From assembly GCA_900074885.1 (NCBI GenBank), contig FJUW01000034.1, forward strand, positions 126,021 through 190,020: 64,000 bases of DNA, written 5' to 3'. The notes below the pieces were generated by a model. That model was not told the DNA's origin, searched no databases, and saw nothing but the letters and a program-made list of their open reading frames with translations. Shown here piece by piece: positions 38,096 through 49,141 of this stretch. The stretch's first letter is position 1. Every line of letters starts with the position of its first letter. Position numbers and translations under genes: made by a program. Source of the DNA: Rhynchosporium graminicola. Lineage: Eukaryota; Ascomycota; Leotiomycetes; Helotiales; Ploettnerulaceae.

Positions 38096-39346
38096 ATGAG
38101 TATTGTCCAAAATATCGCTTTCGCCGAACCACTTCCACTACAAAATCGGCAGAATTTAATGTTATGCCTCAACAAACAATGGGTCGAGGTAAGTTATCTT
38201 CCGACTTCTCTATCACATCGCTAAACCGTGTAGAATTCCAGCAGTCTTTGGCCTACATGGACTGAATCACACATCATATTCCTCATCCGAAGGTTCGACC
38301 TATGTTCGATATCTGCAGATAAAATTGCCCCCACCTTGATCGATACAATCGTTCTGGCCACACATATTTACCTCGACCTAGCAGGTTGGGAAAGCACGCA
38401 TTATGATAGGTTCTGGGAGAAGACGAACTTGAAGATTGGTTACCTGCATGCCTCTATCACTAAAATGACAGATCGGTCTTTCGCAGACCAGTATTGTTTG
38501 CAAAGATTACATGCCTATCATCAGCAGAAGGTGAAGTGGACAAGTCACGCTGCAGACCGGAGATGTGTACAGCATATGTCGACTACCTTTCGTCCTCCGA
38601 AGATGTCTCAATCACATTTTGCTCCACATGCGTGTCCGAACACTGGTCAAGTCTCTTCTCCAACACTTTCTGACTACAAGAAAGATGGTCTAGATGTTTG
38701 GGAGTCATTGGCCGCAAATGACCAAGCGAAGCTATTTCAAATGCAGATTCAAACCTCAAAAAATTTCAATAACTTAGTCAAGATCATGAACCAGTACTGC
38801 AAAGACCTTCGATCTGGCGCGATCGCATGGCAGCAAGCGGCTAACAGATCTTCAACAAAGAACACCGCAACCCTATCAACCAACCACATTCAGAACGCTT
38901 TGCGAGTCCAAATCGACCTGCCTCCATCCACACTCTCCAATTCAAGATCTCTCAAAAAAGTCGACTCCGGAGGTAGGTCGGGGGCTTCACCACCTCAATT
39001 CAGCGGCCTTCCTTCTCCAATGAATTGCCTTGAGGGGGGATTCCAATCGCCCACAACACCAGTCTCTTCATATTTCCCAGTGGAGGGGTCAGATGAAATT
39101 GATATGATAAGGCCTATCCAAGAAACAGATAAGGATAGACTGGTACGTGAACATAAACCTGCCGATAGACATATCCAAGACCAGGGACCATTAGATTTAA
39201 AGGCAATATTTCAAAACAAGATGCGAGAGCTAGGATTGAAAAGAAAGAGGCAGCAAGGGACTGCAGAAGAAGAGAGGATGAATAATACAGACGAGAAAGA
39301 CAGTAAGAAGAAGCGTCGGATACCACTAGAAATTCGAAGTCCGTAA
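38096..39346 (+). CDS. Hypothetical protein, paralogue of the zinc-finger gene at 40737
   Basis: Two exons in the preferred model, 38096-38188 and 38234-39346 (45-nt intron, donor GTAAGT, acceptor TGTAG, phase 0), 401 aa. Exon 1 ends in WVE and exon 2 opens with a WPTWTE block. The gene at 40737 likewise has WVE, then an intron in the same phase, then TTNWPETT. Shared blocks follow: YDRFWEKTN / YDEFYEKTD; DGLDVWESLAANDQAKLFQ / DGMEVWNWLDADAQALLFR; SKNFNNLVKIMNQYC / AKNLRGLMLEWNEYC; and the C-terminal LDLKAIFQNKMRELG / IDVKEIIARKLQEL followed by basic NLS-like runs (KRKR, KKKRR). The central part is Ser/Pro-rich and low complexity. Function unknown; probably nuclear. The start is uncertain: the frame is open about 60 nt further upstream, and no zinc finger was found there. 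Confidence 0.6.
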
Positions 39347-40736
39347 TTTCTACATAAATCGGCTTGCTCAGATCAAGTCTCGTCCCATTTCCCCACGATA
39401 ATGATACATGTGCAAGCAGAAACATCGATCAATGACATAAATACAAGTATGATATCCGATGTGCACTGTCCACTACAACGACGTCGTGAACAACTCAGTA
39501 GACTTGATCAGTTCGCTGTGACGAAGACTAATTTTGTCTTTTGTTAAGCTTAAGCTCGATTTGTATTTCACAAAATTACTCGAAATGAAATCACAGGGTA
39601 ATTATGGGGTCGTCACCCATGTTGTATCTGAATTCAACGAAGTTCATTAGGACTTGCAATATACTTCGTAATTCAAATTTTATTGAAGGACTGTCCGAGG
39701 GAAAAACCTTGTGTTGTGAAGGCAGACACTCGGGGTTACGAAAGTGTTTCAGGACTTTACTAATATCATCGATTTAATGTCACGAAACATAGAGGACCTT
39801 TAAAAGACCCCTTGAACTTCCTCATAGGATATACAGAGGTACAGCGGTTAAGTATTATTGGTACGATTAGCAGGGGGCAGACGACTTTGAAGAAAAAGAT
39901 ATAATCCCTAGTGCGTACTAACTTCTCGATCACTGATCAAGTAATTTATACCCTGCTTACGGACCTGGCTACTGCCACTTATAGGAAAGTCATCTGCCCC
40001 CTGCTAATCGTACTAATAATGATTACCCGCTGTACCTCTGTAAGGGAACCTCTTTGAGTTAGCCTCTCGGCCGGATACAAATTGATGATACAATTATCTC
40101 GTCATGAGGCCACCTGGCACACACATATATTACACCTATCGCTTCGCAAGCCGCTGATGCACGCTTAACAATTTGACTTTGTGAAAATGTGCAAAAGCAA
40201 TAGTTTATTTCCCTTTCTCAGTCGCAACAGAAGGCGCGTTATTGGAACTGGAGACTTGTTCTAGCACTTTCTAAGATAATCATGCTCTCTACGCGGAATT
40301 GCAGCATACCGAAAAGGGTATCCTACTTAAATGAGCGTGACAATTTTGATCGAATACATTATTGATTGATTGACTGTCGTGTGGCTTGTAGCTCTAAACA
40401 GAATAATAGGGGTGAATTTTCGCTTAAATTATCGAGATTAAGTGGCGAGTGGATCCAGATGCTCAATACAGGGTTGACTGAGTTTGGGTGCTTGTGTGTT
40501 TTGTGGCCTCATGACGGAATAATCGTCTCCAAGTTTGTACGAAAGGAAGTACTACCCACAAGACCACAGCCAATCTCGTGACCTGACGTCTGCTGCAATT
40601 TTACTGTAAGCCGATATGTTGCCTCCAGTCGAACATATAATGTCTGACATCTCATGACTTGAGGTTATCTCTTCCACAACGGGATGAGTACATAGGTCAA
40701 TTTGTACCGGAGCTGCGGTGATAGACGATTCACAAA
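39347..40736. other. Intergenic between paralogues, containing a MITE
   Basis: About 1.4 kb. Apart from the TIR element at 39832-40042 it is unremarkable; a 71-codon frame at 40366-40581 has no support. Confidence 0.6.
39832..40042. mobile_element. MITE-like element with 57-nt terminal inverted repeats
   Basis: Arms 39832-39888 and 39986-40042 are inverted copies, 52 of 57 positions identical by direct comparison, around a 97-nt centre with no coding capacity. Excluding an outer TA on each side, the element begins CAGAGGTACAGCGG and ends with its complement, CCGCTGTACCTCTG. A flanking TA duplication is the signature of Tc1/mariner (Fot1/pogo) transposition. No transposase is present, so it would be non-autonomous. 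The high arm identity suggests modest age. Confidence 0.8.
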
Positions 40737-41921
40737 ATGATCCCGTCAAATTCCTCTCCTGTGACTGATTACAGTTTCTACCGCGATCAAAACATGTACC
40801 GATGCCCGATAGAAGGTTGCAGCCAGTCTTTTGGAGCTCCAGAAGCTTTGCAGTTCGTCTAGATTCTGCTTTCAATATTCCGATTGCTAATATCGACGCA
40901 GAATTCACATTAGAGCAGGGCATACTTTCCAGAGACCCCCAGATGGCGCGATGAGTCCGAGCATTGCTTCTTCCACGAACAATTATTTCAACAGTACCTC
41001 TACTGTTCGTAGACCCTCACAGCCGCAGCATTATGGGTCATGCCTAGCCTATCCGCCACCGCGCAACAGGCAGATATTACCACCTATTAGCGCCATCTCG
41101 TCTATCACTAACACGGCGAGTCAAGTTCCGAGACAATCTTCTAGCTGGGTTGAAGTAAGACTGCCGACTTTGCTGCTTGCTGAGCCTACTAACTCACTGC
41201 TGACTAGACTACCAACTGGCCTGAAACTACTGTGAACTTCTTAAAAAAACTGGTCCACACACATGCGCTTTACACAAAGCCAATAACTCCGGAAGACAAT
41301 CGCAAACTGTATTCTTTGTACGACGAATTCTACGAAAAGACCGACTTCCGCACCTACAAACCACCAAAATTCGATGAGCGGCTTTGGCAGCTATTCAAGG
41401 CAAAGCTTGAGCAAATTCAATATGCAATGATGCAGCAGGGAGAAATTCTAAAGACCCCAGATGGCAGAATCTTGCCTATGAGGCCATGTTCTACGAGAAT
41501 CAATACACCCGAGACACTGGCAACTCCGCCTGCTACGCCAGTGCAAGGGAGTGATAAAGATTCTGATGGAATGGAAGTGTGGAACTGGTTGGATGCTGAC
41601 GCACAGGCTCTATTGTTCCGCCAGCAGCTCCGGAGTGCGAAGAATCTTAGGGGCCTTATGTTGGAATGGAATGAGTACTGCGGTGACAAAGGAGAGAAGT
41701 GCGTCACCAAACCTCGCGATCCTAGATCTGTAACCCCATCCACCCAATCGCCTGGTCCAAAACCACTACCGGTACCCCCAGTTCCTCGGTCTACCGGGAC
41801 CATTGATGTGAAAGAGATCATCGCCAGAAAATTACAAGAGTTGCAAGGAAAGAAAGACAGCGATCTTTTGCGGGCATCGGAAGAGCATCTATCAAAGAGG
41901 CCGAAAACAGACTCTACCTGA
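40737..41921 (+). CDS. C2H2 zinc-finger protein, paralogue of the gene at 38096
   Basis: Three exons: 40737-40852, 40902-41154 and 41208-41921. The introns are 49 nt (donor GTTCGT, phase 2, branch GCTAAT) and 53 nt (donor GTAAGA, branch CTAAC, phase 0), and the product is 360 aa. Splicing intron 1 completes a classical C2H2 finger: Cys23, Cys28, His41, His46 (C-x4-C-x12-H-x4-H) with the conserved Phe and Leu between them (YRCPIEGCSQSF...ALQIHIRAGH). A Ser/Thr/Pro-rich linker follows, then the domain shared with the gene at 38096 (FLKKLV...YDEFYEKTDF), the DGMEVWNWL block, and a basic, proline-rich C-terminus ending KRPKT. A single finger plus NLS-like runs suggests a nuclear protein; DNA binding is unproven. 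A shorter start at 40951 would lose the finger. Confidence 0.7.
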
Positions 41922-42381
41922 TCGACACTTACAACCAGGCTACAACTAAGCCGCTCGAGTGCACACATGTTTGGCTTGATTCGGAACTCCGATCGAAGTT
42001 CAAGTTCATTGAGCGTGTCTCGCGCTAGGGGATTTGTATATGACATGTACTAGGCTCTTGCTGACGCTTGCACTTGTCTTGATTTGCCGAATTGTCAGTG
42101 TTCTAAAGCAGTCGAGGTTGATCTTCGGTGTCACTGGCTCGATGTTACGATATGTATATGCGGGTCTCAATTACCTAGTGTCTAAATGAACTGGCCACAT
42201 TGGATATTGTCAGCTGAATCTGACAATCACGGTAGCCGGACCCAGCCATGGAATATAAACAGCGTTCACCATGCCGCTGTCTTCATAATTTGAACAATGA
42301 AATGCAGAGGCACTCTGTAAGGAAACTCAGGAAACGCAATAGCAGCAAAGAATGAGGATCATCAACGTTTCCTTGTGAAAC
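41922..42381. other. Short intergenic region
   Basis: About 460 nt between the zinc-finger gene and the pseudogene. A possible relic first exon (ATG at 42298, donor GTAAGG near 42318) lies at its end. Nothing else seen. Confidence 0.45.
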
Positions 42382-43409
42382 TACCGACGTGTCTATTTCC
42401 TGGGCAGTGTCCCTCTCCCTGCACCTGAGATCGTCTTCCAACGGCGGTGTAAGATGTTCAAAACCCAAATTCCGAGGATACCAGACGATGACACAGGAAC
42501 ACGACAGGGTTACGTTGGATGGCAAGAAGGCACAATCGTGGGAGGAGGGATCCGCATCAAAAGTCTCACACCAGAAGATTGGGAAGCGCAGTTCCAATTC
42601 ACATCAAATCCTTTCGTACATCTAACTCCAAGCTATGATGACTATGCAAGAGACTCCTTTGAAACCTCCTGCCGCCTAAGAGACCAAGGGATCATCCCTC
42701 AAGCTGTCCGATTCCAAGTTTCTCTTCCTGCACCGGTGACTGTTGTCTGCTGTATCATTCACACCCAAAACCAAACCCGCGCTGAAACCCTCTACGAAGT
42801 CTTCATTCGCCCCTCCGTCATATCAAGAATTCGTCCCAAGCCACGATCTAGCTAAACACTGGGATCTAGCAATCGAATTCGCTCTCATTGAGTTTCCAGC
42901 TCGACTCACAGCTGAAGTGGATACTCTTTTATCATCAATCCTTGGTTTCCACCGCCAAATGAGGGGCTGGTAGAGCGCATTGTGGGGCTTCGCGTGAACA
43001 GACGAGGGTGTCGAGATGGGGTTGTATATCTGACATTAGGATGCTAAACACCAGTGTTTTGTCCAGCCGAAAGACACCTTGCTGCTTGTTGACATGGCGA
43101 ATCTAAATTCCTCTGTCTGAAAAGATTTATTAGGTGGATTTCCTGCGCCTATCAATCGGACTGATGAGGAGTATTTCGCTCCTTGAGGACTTGTAGTTGC
43201 GAAGCGAGACGGAGTAATATCTCGCATTGGCACACGCGATGGATGTGGCGGGGACGCAGAAGAGGATCAATGTTGCCATTCGTTTTGCCAGGGGCTTTGG
43301 TGTTGCGACGAAATGAGGGATGGGAAAGACAGGCAGTGATGATTTCGAAGATGTGATGGAATTTCTAGCCGCTATTACTACCTTCAGAGGCGGATTGTCA
43401 CGCTGCTGA
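42382..43409 (+). pseudogene. Decayed MetE/UROD-like (methionine synthase, cobalamin-independent, C-terminal-type) gene
   Basis: Fragments in all three frames line up in the right order with a UROD/MetE-like family: GSVPLPAPEIVF (about 42402), PRIPDDDTGTRQGYVGWQ (about 42465), IIPQAVRFQVSLPAP (about 42690), VPSHDLAKHWDLAIEFALIE (other frame, about 42835), PWFPPPNEGLVERIVGL (frame change, about 42940), GVEMGLYI (about 43010), FVQPKDTLLLVDMAN (about 43055), APINRTDEEYFAPL (about 43150), YLALAHAMDVAGTQKRI (about 43220) and FGVATK-stop-GMGKT (about 43300). At least three frameshifts precede the last block. That block carries in-frame stops TAG (43194), TAA (43215) and TGA (43314), where the family has coding residues. 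It cannot make a functional protein. The parent protein's role is unknown; only the fold superfamily is recognised. Confidence 0.75.
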
Positions 43410-44786
43410 ACACTTCATAGCTTTCTTGAAGACATTCGTCGTATTCGGAAATCGTCCTGGCCGTGACCTATAGCAGTATTGGTACTCGCTCAGTTCAGTG
43501 TTCCGTACATGCTGAACCGACTCGAGGCTAGGCAAATTCGTCTGCGATGAGGCGAGAACCCACATAGGTAGGTATCTAATTGAAGCCGTCGATATCTCTA
43601 TAGACTTTGCTCTGCAAGTTTGTGTTGCATCCTACATTTGTTATTGTTGGTCCATAGTCACGAGTTAATCGCGTATCTACGCCGGGGTCTAGCCGGCCAG
43701 ATATATCATTTATCTCCCTTCCGGAGTTTCGACTACCTAGATTCTGGATCCACGGTATGGCTAATAATACCACCATAAACTATTGGTATACTTTGGCTCA
43801 CGGAGACTAATAAACTGTACGTACTTACGACAGTGTGATTCCAACAGTTATTTGATGTGACGATAATATTACAGGATAGTAGACAATTTCAGTCCCGGCA
43901 TGTCACATGAAATATCGATGACTTTACTTGACAATATTAGTTGATAAGTCCGCTTCGTCTGACGAAGGAGCCTCCCTAGCCTTGGTTCTTCCGTGTAGGC
44001 TTCGGACTGAATTTCGGTGGCGGAGCATCGACCAAGCCTCTACTTCTCGAGTGTCAACACATCTCTGGGAAGCCAAGATAAAAAGTCAGAGCACGCTTGA
44101 TAGACTTCGAGAATCAGCTAGAGCTAGAGTATCTCCAAGCTCCCAGCCAGATCTTTCCTAGCGAGTGGATCGTCCTAGGCCCTGCACTGCCTCGTGGGCG
44201 AGATAGACAGAATTTGCCAAGAGTATATACTCTTGATTAGCAAGGGCTTCGGAGCTTTAACCGAGTGAGATCAGAGCTGATATCACAAGACAGTCGAAAG
44301 AGACTTCGCGATTGGCATCGGGCCTATGATAGCTTCTCGGAGTGGTCAAAACACTCATGGGATAAATATTGACCCGGACTCCTTGCGTGTTGACGTTCAT
44401 TGTCTTGGTGTTGGGTCCGAATTGTTCCAAGGGGGCAATTATTTACTCCGTACCTCCACATTCCAGTCTTGTCAGAAGCCCGTCAAGGTCAAAGCCAACT
44501 CAATGACAGTCCCAGACCCCAGATAAGCAACTTCCCGCGACGGGTTGGAGACTCAGAATCCCAGACGAATAACCCCATATCTACGTTTTAAGTCCCTTGT
44601 CCTGCCTGGCATTCGGACAAAGCGATCTTGTGAGCCCGAACCCAGCCGCAATTCTGGGCGCCAAGCTGCTGCTCCATAGATAAACAGCGGTAGCCATCAA
44701 ATATTTTCTTCCTCATCTCCAGTTTCTCCAGACTCCGTAGCGGCTCACTCTTCGTACGGAAACCTCGTCTGAGTGAACCAGCAGCA
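43410..44786. other. Intergenic upstream of the MFS permease
   Basis: About 1.4 kb. Short open frames (43928-44161, 44326-44591) are unsupported. 44600-44786 is the probable promoter and leader of the permease. Confidence 0.55.
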
Positions 44787-46524
44787 ATGGGTATGTTTTC
44801 GGCCAATGACCAGTCAGCGTTCAAAGCGCCTGATGCTGTGTACAACTGGAGAGTCTACGCTCTTGCAGTGTCCGCAGCTATGGGATCGAGTATGTTCGGA
44901 TACGACTCTGCTTTTATTGCAAGTCCTTGCCAAACATCAGCAGATTGAAGCGCAATCTAATTTGTCAATCAGGGTGGAGCTATGTCACTGCCGTCGTTTA
45001 AAGCGAGATTCGGTCTAGCGACTGCAAAAGGCGATGAGCTAGCGTCGCTCAAAGCCAATATTGTCAGCACATTTCAAGCGGGCTGCTTCTTTGGTGCTAT
45101 CCTCTGCTATTGGATGAATGAGAAACTTGGTCGACGGATTCCTCTTATGATCTGTGGATCGGTTTTCAATGTTGGTGTTATCATGCAAATGGCATCGAAT
45201 GGAACGATCGGGTTGATTTACGCTGGTCGTGCTTTTACTGGTATGTTGTAACCAAATAGATCCAAGGCACAATCATATTGAATCACAATTAAATGACATG
45301 TGTACCGCAGGTCTCGGAGTTGGTGCTTCGTCTCTCATTATCCCACAGTACATCTCTGAATGCTCGCCTCCAGCTATCCGTGGTCGTTTGATCGGAGTAT
45401 TCGAAATTCTGCTGCAATTCTCTCTCGTCATCGGTTTTTGGGTCAACTACGGAGTCAATGAGAATGTTTCTCCAACCTCCGACAAGCAATGGCACATCCC
45501 TTTCGCGATTCAATTCGTACCAGGAACACTTCTCATCATCGCCATGTACTTCCAGCCAGAATCACCTCGATGGCTACTCAAGAATAACCGAGATGAGGAA
45601 GCGATCAAAAGCTTGACTTACATTCGCCAACTTCCCGCTGATGACGCCTACCTTCAATGGGAAGTTGAGACTTGCAAGGAGCAGATCCAACTCGAATTCG
45701 ATTCCGGAGCCAACGCATCCTTCGTGAGGAAGCTGAAAGCTGTCTTTGCCCCTGGAGTCCGCAACCGTGTCGCTATCGGCATGGCTCTAATGATGTTGCA
45801 GAATCTCTCCGGTATTAACGCTCTGAATTACTATTCACCAACGATCTTCGCCTCCATTGGATTCACTGGCACCAGTACCGGTCTCCTCGCAACTGGTGTC
45901 TTTGGTCTGGTAAAGGCTTTTGCTACACTTGGTTTCATGATCTGGGGTATTGACAAACTTGGTCGACGCAAGTCCTTGTTGATTGGATCTATTGGAGCCA
46001 TAATTGCTATGTTTTATCTTGCTGGCTTTAGTAATCTCTCAGGCTCCTTTGGTGGTACTGCTAAGCAAGATGCTGGTGCCTACGTCGCTATTGTCATGAT
46101 CTACCTCTTTGCGATTTTCTACGCTATGTCCTGGAACGGTATTCCATGGATCTTCTGCGCTGAGGTCTTCCCTACCGGTACTCGAAGCCTATGTCTTGTT
46201 TTCACGACTTGCACGCAATGGCTTGGACAGTTCATAATTGTGTATTCGACTCCTTACATGATGGAAAACGTCAAGTACGGAACGTTCATCTTTTTCGGCT
46301 CGTCCTTGGTGGTCGGCATCATCTTCGTTATTCTGTTCATGCCAGAGACGAAGGGTCTTTCGCTAGAAGATATGGACATCATGTTCAACTTGGCCGGTTT
46401 GGCGCATAGCATGAGAGCAAAGACAGATGCAATCATCGCCGAGAGAAGAATCGCTGATGATATGGACCGCTCGGGTATCAAGAATGATACTCACATGGTG
46501 GGAAATGTTGAGAAGACTGTTTGA
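44787..46524 (+). CDS. Sugar/quinate-type MFS permease
   Basis: Three exons: 44787-44918, 44973-45240 and 45311-46524, 537 aa. Intron 1 (54 nt) begins GCAAGT and ends CAG: a GC-AG intron, needed to join GYDSAFI to GGAMSLPSF in frame. Intron 2 (70 nt) has donor GTATGT. Sugar-porter signatures are present: GYDSAFIGG in helix 1, the EKLGRR loop, GRxxxGLGVGASSLIIPQYISE, SPPAIRGRL, PESPRWLL, NLSGINALNYYSPTIF, DKLGRRKSLL and PETKG near the C-terminus. The D-S motif in helix 1 and the overall pattern are closer to quinate permease/QutD-like carriers than to hexose transporters, but the substrate is inference. Proton symport at the plasma membrane is expected. A second in-frame ATG lies two codons downstream of the start. 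Confidence 0.9.
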
Positions 46525-49141
46525 ATAGATGATGGTCTGGCCCTGGAGGCATTATGTTATGAATGAAAATCCGTCCTAAATAGCCTTTCTGAAAACATCA
46601 ATATGTTACAAAGAGGTTTAATCACCTTCAGTAAAATTCTGTCTCCCTGAATTTCGAGCAGCTCCTTTGACAATATTTCCGAAGCAGGGGACTCTGCTTC
46701 TATTGTCATTGCCAGTCTCAAGTGCTAATCGGGAACGATCTCTCTTTCAGTAAATAGAAATCTCTAAGCGTGTGAGCCTGACTATCGCTAACCCCAGTAC
46801 GATGAAAATAGCTTACACTCGAACCCGCATCTCCATCTGTTAGAATTCCTGCTGACACTCTCCAAGCAACAATCACAAAGAAAATACATATCAAATATCA
46901 TTTTACAGAAGCTCCACCAACCTCAGGTTCAAATGCAAACAATAAATATTGCAGACCCCCTCAGCCGGACGCGCCGAGAAACACACAGCGTGAACTACAT
47001 CTTACAGGGGTCCAGACTCACAGTCTAAACGAGAGTATTACGGAGGTAGATCCAAGACTTTCCAAGCCCGCCCGATTATTTTCCAAGAAAAGAACCGATT
47101 AATAACTCTACACGTTGTTCTGGAGTCGGTAAGTAGGGGTTCCGCCTTAGAATTCTTCTCTCTTTACCCTCGGAATTTTCATTTGGTACTTCGGAGCGAG
47201 GTCCAGCTGGTGCTTGGAAATCCCGGCAGCTTGGTCTGGTTTTGGGTGTAGCTACAATTTGCTGGAGGAATCAGTGTATTTCGGACTCTTGTTGGGTCAC
47301 AAGGCCAGCCAGGTATCGATGTATAGGAAATATCAAGACAAAAGCGCTTGGCAGGCACGCAGGGTATATTGTTGCAGATTCGTGGACAGCCATGTCCAGG
47401 AAGTGAGTAATAAAGTCCAACGTCATTGTCTGATATCTCAACAGATTTTGTAGTAAGAGTTTTCGAAGTGTTTTCATGACTTTCAATAATCAGTATATGA
47501 AAGTCTTGCAGGTCTTTTACGATATCAAATTAACACTTTAGTGAAGTCTGGAAACTATATTATGATGTTAGTTTTTCGACTTATCTCACTCCATCAGTGA
47601 CAAAATGTCCCAGCCTTGGCCATGAGGTAAAATCTTTGTTGAACTGTGACCAAGTCGTGGTACTTGTCCTGTTCTCTTCTCATCTCCAAGCATTTCTGAC
47701 GTAAAGTTTTTTTTTGGTGTTCCTTCGTTCCGCGCTCTGGCAGTTCCTTCTCGCTCTCGCAAGTTCCAAGTGGCTTCGTGATGATTCAGGTCCTCATTCG
47801 TAGGGTTTCCTCACTGGTGGCCTCTCAAAGTCGAAGCTTTTTTAATATCTTCCAATTTTAACGACTTCTCCATTTGGCACTGGCTCAGCAAGTATCAGCA
47901 ATCACATAAATTCCGTCATAAAGCTCAAACGCCTCGAATTTACTACACCATGCCACAATCCCTTGCGTCAGATGATTCGACGAAAATGGCGGACTGAACT
48001 TGATCCTAAGTCCTTTCCTCCTCAAGATTGAAATCTTGCGCAAAGGTTGTTTCTCTGAACTAACTACCCGCAATGAATTCTTTTGAAAACAGCTATTACT
48101 ACCTCGTAGATTCTTGAGTAGCTCTCGTATCGCGAAATATAGCGTGCCACTTGATAAAGCTGCGGCGAGAACTAGAACTGAGCCGATAGGCATGCCAGGT
48201 GTCTGGCCTGTACGAGGCAGATGCTTGCTAATGACTCGGATTGAACTCGTACTGAAGATGGTAGTTGAGAGTGGGCGTTTGGTTCTGGTCGATTCAGTGT
48301 TGATCTTGGCTTAAATCTGAACTTGGACTGGCGAAAAGGAGTCGATTGCCATTGGCCGCTTGAACACGGCCCAATGTTACTGTAGGAAACATGTCTCGGT
48401 AATATGAAATGACAAGTTGAGAGCCTGCTTCATCAAGGAGACAATTTCGAATCAATTCATTCACAACAGAATCACTCATTCTAATTTCTAGAGATACCCT
48501 TGATGTTTGACGAGTGACCGAACAAAAATGGTTGTATCAGAATGGTGCTCAGTTCTCCCTCTTAAGCGAGTGATTAGCGGTGGATGACGTTTATTGTTTA
48601 CTTTCAACTTTTGTAAGCTACCTGTCATTTTGGGGCAAAAGGAAATGTCCTGTGATTCGCAGCTCTCCCATGATCTCATGCGAAGAGTGTGATCTCTGGA
48701 CGATATGCCGTACGCGCCGTCCAAGGCGTGCAGTATATTGCATGACTACACAGTTTTCTCAGACGGGAATCATTCTTCAATGTTTCTGTGGATAACGTCT
48801 ACGGAACACGACGAGTTGCAACGAGAAACATTCAGCATCCGCATAAACAGTGAATTACTCAGATACGTCTCCAAGAACTTTTAGCTCAAGTTCTACCGAC
48901 GGAAGCAATCTCGTTACGACGGTCATGTTCGGCAAGTAGCCTTTGCATGCGTATTTTTGAACCAGGCAGCGGGTTTCTGCTCTGGATTGTCCTACTTGGT
49001 CGTTTCAGACCGCGTTTCCGTGTTGCCAAAAATAGTAGCTGCCGCGGAGGGTGACGAATAATTTGGGACGGTTGATATGACCTTGATGCATAAGAAATCT
49101 GGTCTACGTATCGACTTTTATTTGTGAAGCCAGCTGCAACC
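46525..49141. other. Gene-poor region with a doubtful minus-strand coding remnant
   Basis: About 2.6 kb. On the minus strand, frames at 48479-48294 and about 48320-47885 together resemble one protein whose frame shifts between them (includes VLVLAAALSSGTLYFAIREL, possibly a membrane helix). I cannot assign or join it. The rest shows nothing. Confidence 0.45.

Noticed and set aside
41417..42046. 209-codon minus-strand ORF
   Set aside because: Antisense to the zinc-finger gene's conserved exon 3; the plus strand carries the paralogue blocks.
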